Source: Fodinibius sp041642155
Lineage (GTDB): Bacteria > Bacteroidota > Rhodothermia > Balneolales > Balneolaceae
Reading direction: 5' to 3'
DNA length: 17,139 nucleotides
Assembly (NCBI RefSeq): GCF_041642155.1
Contig: NZ_JBEPWZ010000041.1
Location: forward strand, 1 to 17,139
Part shown: in pieces, positions 1-7,907 of the stretch
Layout: every line of letters starts with the position of its first letter
How positions within the stretch are numbered: position 1 is the stretch's first letter
Program-made: the position numbers and the translations under genes
Notes under the pieces: generated by a model
Seen by the model: only the letters and a program-made list of their open reading frames with translations
What the model was told of the DNA's origin: nothing
Databases searched by the model: none

Positions 1-2226
1 GATGAGGAAACCACAAAGATAAGAGTTACTTTTCTCGGCTATCAGACTAAAACGGTCGATGCGGGGGATGCAGAACCTCCCCTTTACATTACGATGAGAC
101 CGAGAACGATCATAAGTAACGCGATACTTGTGGAGGCCACCCGGGCCGGCGAGGCTTCACCGCTGGCGTACGAAAATGTGAGCCGCAGCGAGGTCAAAGC
201 CAAAAACCTAGGCCGGGATATGCCCTATATGCTCGAAGGGACGCCTTCGGTAACCACCACCTCTGATGCGGGGGCCGGGATCGGTTATACCGGGCTGCGT
301 ATTCGGGGGGTTGACCAGCGGCGGATCAACGTCACGATTAACGGCATTCCCGTTAATGATGCCGAATCGCACGGGGTGTTCTGGGTCAATATGCCCGACC
401 TGGCTTCATCGGTCGAAAATATACAGGTGCAGCGGGGCGTGGGCACCTCTTCGAACGGGTCCGCTGCTTTTGGAGCGACGATGAATATTCAGACTTCTCA
501 AATGGAAGCCGAGCCCTACGGGGAAGTCAATACGTCCGCGGGTTCCTTTAATACCCGCAAAGCCAATGTGATGCTGGGGTCGGGACTGATGGACAACGGG
601 TGGCAATTCCAGGGACGTCTCTCCCGGATCGAATCGGATGGGTATATTGACCGGGCGGATTCGGACCTGAAGTCGTTTTATCTGTCTGCGGCCCGGCCCG
701 GCGATAACAGCTTGCTGCGAGCGGATATCTTCTCCGGCCGCGAGAAAACCTATCAGGCCTGGTATGGTGTGTCGGAGAGCAGGCTGGAGGGCGGTGACCG
801 CACCCACAACCCGGCGGGCACGGAAAAGCCAGGGGAACCGTACGACAACCAAACCGATAACTACCAGCAGGATCATTACCAGCTGCACTACTCCTACCGG
901 CTCTCGGAGAACTGGAATGCCAACTTTTCCGCCCATTATACCTATGGACGCGGTTATTATGAAGAATACAAAGCGGGCCAGTCGCTGGATGAATACGGCA
1001 TTGATCCCATCCAGCTGCCCGATACGACGATTGGCGAGAGCGACCTTATCCGGAATTTATGGCTTGACAATCACTTTTACGGGGCTGTTTTTTCCACCGA
1101 TTATGACATCGAAGACCGCTGGTCGGTCACCCTTGGCGGGGGATACAATGAATACGACGGGGACCACTTTGGCGAGGTCGTCTGGGCCCGGTACGCCGGC
1201 GACAGCGAAATCGGAGAACGCTATTATTTTAACAATGGATACAAGACTGATTTCAACACCTATCTTAAAGCACAATATCACTTCACCGATCACCTCACGG
1301 CCTACGGGGATGCCCAGGTCCGTCGCATCACCTATGACTTTTTGGGTAAAGATCGTCAACCGCAGCCGGGCGGGAGACAAGAGGTTGTTGATGTTCAGCA
1401 ACACGATGCACTCACTTTCTTTAATCCGAAAGGGGGACTTACGTACCGTTTTAACAGTCGTCACCGGGCGTATGCCTCTTTCAGTATCGGCAACAAGGAA
1501 CCGACCCGCGAAGAATATGTGGAATCCACGCCTGAAGATCGTCCCCGCCACGAAACGCTCTACGACTGGGAGGCCGGTTATAAGGGGGCCTTCGAGCGGT
1601 TTTACGTAGAGGCGAACTTCTATTATATGGACTACAGGGATCAGCTTATACTGACGGGCGAAATCAATGATGTGGGGGCTTATGTACGCCAAAATGTTCC
1701 CGACAGCTATCGCACAGGTGTGGAACTTCAGGGAGGCCTGCAGCTGTTGCCCAGCCTGGAATGGTCCGGCAACGCCACCTTCAGCCGCAATAAAATTCAG
1801 GATTACACGTACTACCTGGATAACTACGACTCCGGGGGACAGCAGGCAACGACTTACGAAAACACCGATATTGCCTTTTCACCCGGCTTCACCGGAAACT
1901 CCATGCTGCAATACCGCAGGGATGGGTTTTCGGCCGGATTGTCGACAAAGTATGTTTCGCGTCAATACCTGGATAATACGGGGTCCGGCAGCCGTTCGCT
2001 GGATCCGTATCTCATAAACGATCTGCGGTTGGGCTATAACTGGACAACGGTTCCGTTTGCCTCGCATGTCGAGGCGACCCTGATGGTGAATAACGTGTTT
2101 GATGAACGGTACGAATCCAATGGATACACCTATGGATATATTTCAGGGGACGAGGAACAATTCTTTAATTATTATTACCCGCAGGCGGGACGCAATTTTT
2201 TGCTGCAGCTGTCTTTTCATTTTTAG
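1..2226 (+). CDS. TonB-dependent outer-membrane receptor (5' partial)
   Basis: Outer-membrane beta-barrel importer energised by TonB/ExbBD. The frame is already open at base 1, and the ATG at 94 is internal: the preceding codons read like the end of a carboxypeptidase-regulatory/CNA-B-like domain (VTFLGYQTKTV), usual in FCB-group receptors. The plug domain follows, with LRIRGVDQRRINVTINGIP, then VNDAESHGVFWVN and a VENIQVQRGVGTSSNGSAAFG segment. This plug resembles the FecA/iron-complex class. The rest is barrel, rich in aromatic and alternating residues, with NNVFDERYESNGY near the end and the typical terminal aromatic strand ending in Phe (LQLSFHF). About 741 codons are in the window; the signal peptide and most of the N-terminal domain lie to the left. 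The substrate cannot be read from sequence; an iron chelate is plausible. It converges on the EamA gene, 130 bases away. Confidence 0.93.
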   Translation, partial: DEETTKIRVTFLGYQTKTVDAGDAEPPLYITMRPRTIISNAILVEATRAGEASPLAYENVSRSEVKAKNLGRDMPYMLEGTPSVTTTSDAGAGIGYTGLRIRGVDQRRINVTINGIPVNDAESHGVFWVNMPDLASSVENIQVQRGVGTSSNGSAAFGATMNIQTSQMEAEPYGEVNTSAGSFNTRKANVMLGSGLMDNGWQFQGRLSRIESDGYIDRADSDLKSFYLSAARPGDNSLLRADIFSGREKTYQAWYGVSESRLEGGDRTHNPAGTEKPGEPYDNQTDNYQQDHYQLHYSYRLSENWNANFSAHYTYGRGYYEEYKAGQSLDEYGIDPIQLPDTTIGESDLIRNLWLDNHFYGAVFSTDYDIEDRWSVTLGGGYNEYDGDHFGEVVWARYAGDSEIGERYYFNNGYKTDFNTYLKAQYHFTDHLTAYGDAQVRRITYDFLGKDRQPQPGGRQEVVDVQQHDALTFFNPKGGLTYRFNSRHRAYASFSIGNKEPTREEYVESTPEDRPRHETLYDWEAGYKGAFERFYVEANFYYMDYRDQLILTGEINDVGAYVRQNVPDSYRTGVELQGGLQLLPSLEWSGNATFSRNKIQDYTYYLDNYDSGGQQATTYENTDIAFSPGFTGNSMLQYRRDGFSAGLSTKYVSRQYLDNTGSGSRSLDPYLINDLRLGYNWTTVPFASHVEATLMVNNVFDERYESNGYTYGYISGDEEQFFNYYYPQAGRNFLLQLSFHF

Positions 2227-2356
2227 AATGCGTTAAGTGGATAGCTTCCCGTTAACCTTTCAGTGTCCGCATGACCTGAAAGCACTGTTTTAGTAAAGAC
2301 GCTGTCGGGAGCCAGTGCCCATAGCGCGCTGCCAGACTTGTTACCGCTAACCAAAC

Positions 2357-3274
2357 CTAATCTTGTTTGGCACTCGCAAACAGCGAGAGCGCCTCCTCCC
2401 GTTTTTGTTGTTCCCTGGGGGTCGCACCTGCCATGGAGTCTATGATCTGAATGAGGATAGCTCCGCCGATTATAAATGCGGCGGATATGATTTCAAGAGA
2501 GGACGGATTTTCCCCGATGCTGAGCCATGCGATCAGAAGAGCCGCAATGGGTACCAAATTACCATAGAGCACGACCTGGGTGGGACCCAGTTTTTTTAGA
2601 GCGCGCACTTTGATCCATTGTCCCATCCCCACGCCAACAGCGCCCCCGGCAAGGATGGCAATCCAGGTCCATACCCCCAGGCTACCCCAGCTTGTTTCCA
2701 TAAGGGCCGGCGAAGCGATAAGCAGGTACAGCGACCCCCCGATAGCGGTGCGAAGGGCAACAATGGGGACCGACCCGTATACCCGGGCGAGGGGCTTTAT
2801 CAGATGCAATTCAATGATGGTAAGTATTAAAGCCACAATCAGTACCAGGTCGCCCAGCCAGTACCCCTGCTCCGGGCGAAGCCCGTCCCAGGCTAAAATA
2901 ATAGTCCCGGTAACCGCCAGGATAACACCGAGGTACCCATAACGTCCCATACGTTCCGTATTGAGCAGGTAGCCAAAGCCCGTGCTTACGGCCGGTCCCA
3001 GGGCCAGCCATAGCGAAGCCCTGGCCCCATGGGTGAGACCAAGTCCCTCAATACCCAGCCACGGGGCCAGTGTGGCTCCAATAACGGAAATCAGCAGCAG
3101 CCGGGGCCAGTGTCTTTTATGGATGTCCGGCAGAAAAGAAATGGATCGGGACCTGCGCTTGCATTCCGCCCGATATTGCAGGTACAATACCGCAAATAAA
3201 GCGAGGCCGCCCATCGCAAAACGAGAAACACTAAATGCAATGGGCGACATCTCTTTGAGGGCAATTTCGGCCAA
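2357..3274 (-). CDS. EamA/DMT-family permease, 5' end uncertain
   Basis: Inner-membrane drug/metabolite transporter of the EamA (RhaT-like) type, with two EamA repeats and many hydrophobic helices (for example LLLISVIGATLAPWLG, GYLGVILAVTGTIILAW, ISAAFIIGGAILIQII). The second repeat carries the family-typical GPTQVVLYGNLVPIAALL stretch. The listed start is a TTG and would cut off transmembrane helix 1: the same frame upstream (to about 3316) encodes ILLFFTFLWGANFILAE, a textbook first EamA helix, yet has no ATG or GTG before the stop at 3383-3385. An ATG (3319-3321) lies one frame off, directly in front of that helix, so either a 1-base lesion or a non-standard start must be invoked. The substrate is unknown. 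Family assignment is secure, the start is not. Confidence 0.85.
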   Translation of the reverse strand: MAEIALKEMSPIAFSVSRFAMGGLALFAVLYLQYRAECKRRSRSISFLPDIHKRHWPRLLLISVIGATLAPWLGIEGLGLTHGARASLWLALGPAVSTGFGYLLNTERMGRYGYLGVILAVTGTIILAWDGLRPEQGYWLGDLVLIVALILTIIELHLIKPLARVYGSVPIVALRTAIGGSLYLLIASPALMETSWGSLGVWTWIAILAGGAVGVGMGQWIKVRALKKLGPTQVVLYGNLVPIAALLIAWLSIGENPSSLEIISAAFIIGGAILIQIIDSMAGATPREQQKREEALSLFASAKQD

Positions 3275-3386
3275 TATGAAATTGGCACCCCAGAGGAAGG
3301 TGAAAAATAATAAAATCCCATGATGGGGAAGCGTCCCACCATGAGAAGAAGTATTTGGGGGTTTATTTGAGATATATAACGGTTAT

Positions 3387-3935
3387 TTAAACTTCAATCG
3401 TGAAAGGCACTTTTACATCATCCCACCGCAGCACGGCCGTGCCGGAATCTTCAGAAACATCTTCAAAATGAAACATCATCTGTTCGATATGCTCCGCTGT
3501 TTCCGGTTCGGTTTGGACACGAAGTATATCCTGTCCCTCTTCGTACTGGGTCCCCCAGGATATGTTAGTATTGAAGATGATCGTCCATTGATCTTTCCCG
3601 GGTATCGTGTACAGCGAGTAGGTACCGGCCGCAAGTTCTTCCCCCTCTATCGTCACGTCATCAGAGAAGGAGATGGTCGTAGATTCATTGGCTCCGGTTC
3701 GCCATACCTCTCCAAACGGTACCAATGAGCCTCCAAAGATTTCGCGGTCATTTACCCCCGGACGACCGTAGGCGATTGTTACTTCGGTCGTTCCGATCGT
3801 TTGACTTACCGAGGCATTGGGACTGACTCTTGCTTCTTCATTACCGCGTTCCTGGGCCATTGCCGGCGTTTGGAATACCGAGATGATTAATCCAATGCAA
3901 CCAATGATCGCAGGTATTGTTAGTCGATTAGTCAT
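3387..3935 (-). CDS. DUF2911 family secreted protein
   Basis: Protein of 182 residues with an N-terminal signal peptide (hydrophobic residues 8-25, probable cleavage after AMA at about 27) and then one DUF2911 domain. The recognisable family segments are VTIAYGRPGVNDREIFG (about 52-68), LVPFGEVWRTGANESTTISF (about 71-90), LAAGTYSLYTIPG and WTIIFNT. DUF2911 proteins are common periplasmic proteins of Bacteroidota and relatives and have no established biochemical role, so I assign none. The ATG at 3935 gives a proper signal peptide. It stands as a single gene, and its upstream region contains the heptamer repeat tract. Confidence 0.9.
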   Translation of the reverse strand: MTNRLTIPAIIGCIGLIISVFQTPAMAQERGNEEARVSPNASVSQTIGTTEVTIAYGRPGVNDREIFGGSLVPFGEVWRTGANESTTISFSDDVTIEGEELAAGTYSLYTIPGKDQWTIIFNTNISWGTQYEEGQDILRVQTEPETAEHIEQMMFHFEDVSEDSGTAVLRWDDVKVPFTIEV

Positions 3936-4313
3936 AGATAGTCGTTGTTTTTAAGTTAGGGTTCACCATCGTGTTTGCTGTATCATGCTATTCTAAGTCC
4001 GACTTCTCCCATTCTCCATTTTCTGTTCTCGATCCTCTATTCTCCATTCTCTGTTTCCTATCTTCTATCCTTTATCCTCTTTCTCCCATATCAGCTATAA
4101 ATTATATTATATCATGTTCAGGAAACAAAGCGGAGTTAACGCACTTCCTGTTTGTCAGAAGCCCTTGCAAAACTGTTCTTTTGACCAATGTCGGCGTTAT
4201 CGGTCGGTTGAAATGCTCACATATAAGCTCATATGCTGCGATTCCAACCTCCCTCTGGCCTTGACCTTTCCCGATGCTTCGGGACTGGTTTTTCAACAGG
4301 CTTCTGCTACATC
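3936..4313. other. Non-coding stretch between DUF2911 gene and msrA
   Basis: No convincing gene. It holds the heptamer repeat (4004-4087), then about 225 bases with no recognisable product. A 6-bp stem with a 4-base loop (TCCCGA/TCGGGA, 4269-4284) lies about 30 bases past the msrA stop. It is followed by T5 only on the plus strand, so it is not a canonical msrA terminator. A short minus-strand open frame (4102-4296) has a protein-like look (EVGIAAYELICEHFNRPI) but no family that I recognise; it may be a repeat-element or gene remnant. Confidence 0.6.
4004..4087. repeat. Degenerate 7-nt tandem repeat, 12 units
   Basis: The tract divides into twelve consecutive heptamers with no gaps, for example TTCTCCC, ATTCTCC, ATTTTCT, GTTCTCG, ATCCTCT, ATTCTCC, ATTCTCT, with consensus close to ATTCTCT. 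The plus strand is almost all pyrimidine apart from the A/G that opens most units, so the minus strand is purine rich (GGAGAAT-like). It lies between two minus-strand genes and does not code for protein. Similar heptamer repeats (STRR) are known in cyanobacteria; any relation is only by analogy. Confidence 0.8.
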
Positions 4314-4970
4314 CTAACTATCCTTGAGCATATGTGAAAAATCCTTCCGAAATTTTTTGAGCTTTGGTGCAATAACCACTGTACAGTACCCTGCATTGGG
4401 ATTATTTTCGTAATAGTTCTGATGATAGTTCTCCGCTTTGGAATAATTGGAGATCGGTTCTATTTCTGTTACAATCGGATCCTCCCATAAGTCAGATTGA
4501 TCGGTTTTTTTCAGCGATTTTTCCGCAATCTCCTTTTGCTCGTCATTATGGTAAAAAATTACCGATCGATATTGCGGACCTACATCGGCCCCCTGTCGAT
4601 TTTTTGTGGTGGGATTATGCGTGTGCCATAACACCTCCAGTAACTGTTCGTAGGAGACTACAGACGGATCGTAAACAATACGGGTGACTTCGGCATGGCC
4701 GGTGCTGCCCGAAGAAACCTGCCGGTAGGTAGGATTTTTTTTCTGTCCCCCGGCATAGCCGGCCACTACGCTCTTAACGCCTTTTACTTCTTCAAAAATA
4801 GCTTCAACACACCAGAAGCACCCGGCGCCAAAGGTAGCTTCCTGCAGTGTTTCATCGGTCGGTTGAATATTTTCTTCCTGCATAGATGTAGAGGTTGTCT
4901 TTTGAGCTTTAGAATTACAAGCCGCGAAAAGTAACATGCCTGCCAGCAATAAGGTGTATCGTTTATTCAT
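4314..4970 (-). CDS. msrA: Peptide-methionine (S)-S-oxide reductase, lipoprotein form
   Basis: Reduces the S-epimer of methionine sulfoxide in oxidised proteins back to methionine. The catalytic motif GAGCFWC has nucleophile Cys51 and second Cys54. Further signatures are VAGYAGG (69-75), GHAEVTRIVYDP (91-102), YRSVIFYHNDEQ and NYHQNYYENNPNAGYC, whose Cys196 is a likely recycling cysteine. The N-terminus is a lipoprotein signal with lipobox FAAC (Cys18), so the enzyme should be membrane anchored on the envelope side, where it would repair exported proteins. Length is 218 residues, normal for a single-domain MsrA plus signal and linker. No MsrB domain is fused or adjacent. Confidence 0.96.
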   Translation of the reverse strand: MNKRYTLLLAGMLLFAACNSKAQKTTSTSMQEENIQPTDETLQEATFGAGCFWCVEAIFEEVKGVKSVVAGYAGGQKKNPTYRQVSSGSTGHAEVTRIVYDPSVVSYEQLLEVLWHTHNPTTKNRQGADVGPQYRSVIFYHNDEQKEIAEKSLKKTDQSDLWEDPIVTEIEPISNYSKAENYHQNYYENNPNAGYCTVVIAPKLKKFRKDFSHMLKDS

Positions 4971-5089
4971 AACTAAGAATTCGTTATCGGCCTGTTCCCA
5001 TTCACTTACTACACTAACAATATCGAATGAGATTTTATTCCCTGTATTAGTAACTCATTTAATGATTGAATGTTGTTGAGCGACAGGGT

Positions 5090-6310
5090 TTATTCTTCGA
5101 TATCGATAACATACTGGGTCAGGCAGACCGGCATTGGTACTTCGATCTGCTGCCCGGTATAACTGAGCTCACCGGTTGCCTTATTTCTCTCAAAGACTAC
5201 GATATTGTCGTCATCCATATTGGCAACCAGCACATATGTGCCCTCCCGGTCTATCATAAAATTGCGGGGATGTCCGCCGCGCGTCGGCTCGTGACCTACC
5301 AGTGAAAGCTTGCCGCTGTTCTGATCAATCTCATAAAGTACCAGGCTGTCATGTCCCCGGTTAGAGGCATACAAAAACCGGCCATCCGGAGAAATGTGGA
5401 TATCGGCTGCCGAATTGCCGGGTTCCTCGTACGTTTCCGGGAGCATGGAAATACGCTGAATCTCTGTGAGTGCTCCCGTGGAGGGATCGGTCTGAAAAAC
5501 GGCCACCGTCGAGCTGAGTTCCTCTGCCGAATAAGCATAGTTGCTATCAGGGTGAAACGTGAAATGCCGGGGCCCCGATCCGGGGGTGCTTTCAGCGTAC
5601 GGTACTTCAGCGGGATTTAACTCCCCGCTGTTTTGATCTACTTCATAAATCATGATGCGGTCGGTCCCCAGGTCGGAGACATAAATAAAGCGGCCGTCCG
5701 CCGAGGGGATGGCCGAATGCACGTGCGGAGCATTCTGTCGCTCTTTATTGACGCTGTTGCCCTCATGCTGCACCACATCGACGGCCTGACCCAGGCTGCC
5801 GTCTTCGGGATCGATGGCAAAGACACTCAGGTTTCCCCCGCTGTAATTGGACACATAGGCAAAACGTCCCTTTGGGTCCACGCTTACATGCGCAGGTCCC
5901 TGGCCTTCCACAGACTGTTCATTGATCAGCGAAAGCATCCCTGTCTCCCGGTCGATCCGGTAGGCTGATATTGTTCCATGATCGGAATCCTCAGCAAAGG
6001 CCTCATCACTGACCGAATATAAATAAGTTCCTTCCGGGTGCAGGGCCTGAAAATCAGGGGCCTCCCGGTCGCTCACGGTTTGCAGCTGGTCAAGCGCCCC
6101 TGTCTCCCGGTCAAACTCATAGACATAGAGTCCCTCGCCGCCCCTGCCGGCAAAAGTGCCGACATAAATGACTTCTTCGGAAGCTCGTTCTTGTATCAGC
6201 TGCTGCTGTTGGGCTTTTTTCTTTTCCTCTTCCCCTGATTCCGCACAGCCCGCCAGTCCCACGACAAGCAAGCCTATTGAAAACAGAACTGAATTTATTT
6301 TTATCTTCAT
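5090..6310 (-). CDS. Lactonase-family beta-propeller lipoprotein (Pgl/YbhE-like)
   Basis: Seven-bladed beta-propeller of the lactonase family (COG2706, 6-phosphogluconolactonase type; 406 residues). Repeated blade motifs are visible: GPAHVSVDPKGRFAYVSNY, PHVHSAIPSADGRFIYVSD, GPRHFTFHPDSNYAYSAEE, DIHISPDGRFLYASNRG and HPRNFMIDREGTYVLVAN, with a closing PVCLTQY. The N-terminus is a lipoprotein signal (VVGLAGC, Cys22) followed by a charged linker (EEEKKKAQQQQ). It is therefore placed on the cell envelope, unlike the cytosolic E. coli enzyme, and its true substrate may be another sugar lactone or carbohydrate. The CBM9-like gene 113 bases upstream is on the same strand, so co-transcription is possible. 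Confidence 0.9.
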   Translation of the reverse strand: MKIKINSVLFSIGLLVVGLAGCAESGEEEKKKAQQQQLIQERASEEVIYVGTFAGRGGEGLYVYEFDRETGALDQLQTVSDREAPDFQALHPEGTYLYSVSDEAFAEDSDHGTISAYRIDRETGMLSLINEQSVEGQGPAHVSVDPKGRFAYVSNYSGGNLSVFAIDPEDGSLGQAVDVVQHEGNSVNKERQNAPHVHSAIPSADGRFIYVSDLGTDRIMIYEVDQNSGELNPAEVPYAESTPGSGPRHFTFHPDSNYAYSAEELSSTVAVFQTDPSTGALTEIQRISMLPETYEEPGNSAADIHISPDGRFLYASNRGHDSLVLYEIDQNSGKLSLVGHEPTRGGHPRNFMIDREGTYVLVANMDDDNIVVFERNKATGELSYTGQQIEVPMPVCLTQYVIDIEE

Positions 6311-6423
6311 TTTATCTCAATTTTTTCAACTATATAGTTAACGTTCGGTAGAAGGTTTGGCAACGCCATTCTTTTGATCCGTTGCTGTTTTTTTCGAGCA
6401 TTCAACATCCTTTTTCTCCTCAG

Positions 6424-7203
6424 CTACCGCCCAAAGGGGCTGGTCATATCCGAGAAAATGACCCGTCCGAAATCTTCGGGCACATGAAAATCAGGCTTGG
6501 CCGTTTGGCTGGGGGACCACTGGCTGAATTGTTCATTGCGATTTCCACCCAAACGGTTTAGATTCAAATGCCACACATCTCCTTTTTCAGGCGGGGTATG
6601 CCGGGCCACCTGTGCAAAGTTTTTAAAGGGAATGGCGGCCTCCAGGATCCAGTACTCGTCCCTGTCGCTGTCGTCATTCAGTGTACCTTTGATGGTGGTC
6701 TTGATCCGAATGCCTTTACCGTCCCAGTTTTCTCTGCGGTTTGCTGCCGGTTGGCCGGACTGAAAGTTATCCAGGAAGATACCCAGCACGTTCATTTCAA
6801 TATTGAAATAAGCCCGGGGCCGGTCGGGATTTGGCGCCGTAAAAACCTCCACGGCATCGTCTAAATACACCGCTGAATCGCGCTCCGTATGTTCCGCCCA
6901 GATATATTCGTCTTCACAAATGAAAGCCACATACAGATGCGTATCGTCCCACAATAACTTTGCTACGGTCTGTTCCCTTTTTCCGCTCTCGTACCATGGA
7001 AAAACAAACGATCCCACATCGGGCGCTCCGGTCCAGGCGGGTTCATCCAGTTGTCCATCAATCTCAATCGGGGTACCAGACCGGTAGACCGTATATTCCG
7101 GGGCATCCTGCGCCTGCAGGGGAATGGGCTGTCCGATGGCTACAGCCAGTAACAACAGAAGCAGACGATATACCATTAAGTGCAGGGAGATATGCATATC
7201 CAT
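6424..7203 (-). CDS. Secreted CBM9-like (DOMON-type) carbohydrate-binding protein
   Basis: The protein has a signal peptide (LLLLLLAVAIG..., cleavage probably after LQA at about 31) and then a single CBM9-like domain: IEIDGQLDEPAWTGAPDVGSF (about 47-67, the classic opening of this fold), AKLLWDDTHLYVAFICEDEYI, AVYLDDAVEVFTAP, YFNIEMNVLG, a Trp/Asp region, EYWILEAAIPFKNF, and GDVWHLNLNRLGG. I chose the ATG at 7203 because it puts the hydrophobic core near the N-terminus (259 residues). The same frame is open to 7389, but those extra residues are not signal-like. An alternative start is 7176. CBM9-like domains occur alone or attached to glycan-degrading enzymes; no catalytic domain is present here. 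The role is probably sugar or glycan binding at the envelope. Confidence 0.82.
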   Translation of the reverse strand: MDMHISLHLMVYRLLLLLLAVAIGQPIPLQAQDAPEYTVYRSGTPIEIDGQLDEPAWTGAPDVGSFVFPWYESGKREQTVAKLLWDDTHLYVAFICEDEYIWAEHTERDSAVYLDDAVEVFTAPNPDRPRAYFNIEMNVLGIFLDNFQSGQPAANRRENWDGKGIRIKTTIKGTLNDDSDRDEYWILEAAIPFKNFAQVARHTPPEKGDVWHLNLNRLGGNRNEQFSQWSPSQTAKPDFHVPEDFGRVIFSDMTSPFGR

Positions 7204-7473
7204 TCCATCCCGTGAAATTTGTTGGTTTGAGAAAAAGGTAATATACATTTTTAAAAGAAATATTTGGAACGCGTTGTGCTGTTTGTTTTCAAATAGCCTT
7301 TCAGTGTCTACAAGATCCGGAAAAATCGTAAGCGACAGCGTGGCCGCCACATCATATTTATAGACCGCCCGGAAAAGACGTTGGAGCATATTGTTTAGCC
7401 GCTTATCTTAACCGCACGCCGGATTATTTAAAAAAATATAGTTTGGAGGAGGACCGGGTAAAAAAGAGAGGAA

Positions 7474-7507
7474 ATAAAAAAAGCCTGTTTCCGTAAAGAA
7501 ACAGGCT
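7474..7507 (-). terminator. Rho-independent terminator of the cold-shock gene
   Basis: A perfect 10-bp stem (AGCCTGTTTC at 7482-7491 pairs with GAAACAGGCT at 7498-7507) with a 6-base loop. Read on the minus strand it is followed by a run of seven T. It lies about 30 bases beyond the stop codon of the cold-shock gene. Confidence 0.92.
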
Positions 7508-7538
7508 CTGAAAATGTAAGTTAGATCTAAAATCGGAT

Positions 7539-7754
7539 CTATTTGTAATCCAGGCTTTTAACGTTGGTAGCGCTTAGACCTTTGGGGGTTTCTTCAACGT
7601 CAAACTCTACAGCTTCACCGTCTTCAAGTCCCTGATTATAATCCAGACTCTCAATGTTATTTCGATGAACGAAAACATCTTTGCTTCCGTCATCGGGTTT
7701 GATAAATCCAAATCCTTTTTGTGTGTCGAAAAATTTTACTTTGCCTTGTGCCAT
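7539..7754 (-). CDS. Cold-shock domain protein (CspA family)
   Basis: Small single-stranded nucleic-acid-binding protein, an RNA chaperone of the five-strand OB fold. The 71-residue product starting at MAQGKVKFF has RNP1 KGFGFI (13-18) and RNP2 VFVH (27-30), and ends in the family-typical ETPKGLSATNV region. The frame is open further upstream (to 7778), but the family start is the ATG at 7754; no Shine-Dalgarno sequence is apparent. The gene is a single unit with a strong terminator just downstream. A non-coding leader of unknown length precedes it, as is usual for csp genes. Confidence 0.95.
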   Translation of the reverse strand: MAQGKVKFFDTQKGFGFIKPDDGSKDVFVHRNNIESLDYNQGLEDGEAVEFDVEETPKGLSATNVKSLDYK

Positions 7755-7907
7755 GTCTTGTATTATGTCTTTATGCACCTATGGGCTTTATTAATGAAAG
7801 GAGTTGGTTTAACGCGTCTTTTCAATATATACACTCGGTAGGTGGGTAATTAATTATAACACAGTCAAAGTAACGCTAATCCAGCGGAATTCCTATTTAA
7901 AAGTTAT

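Noticed and set aside
406..936. Long minus-strand open frame inside the TonB receptor gene
   Set aside because: It is a shadow of the high-G+C receptor frame with no domain signature; the plus-strand product is unambiguous.
2257..2282. Hairpin CTTTCAG/CTGAAAG between the TonB receptor and the EamA gene as a terminator
   Set aside because: The loop is long (12 bases) and only a weak T4 occurs several bases later; not enough for a terminator call.
3936..4313. CRISPR array at the repeat tract
   Set aside because: The repeat unit is 7 bases, tandem without spacers; it does not have CRISPR structure.
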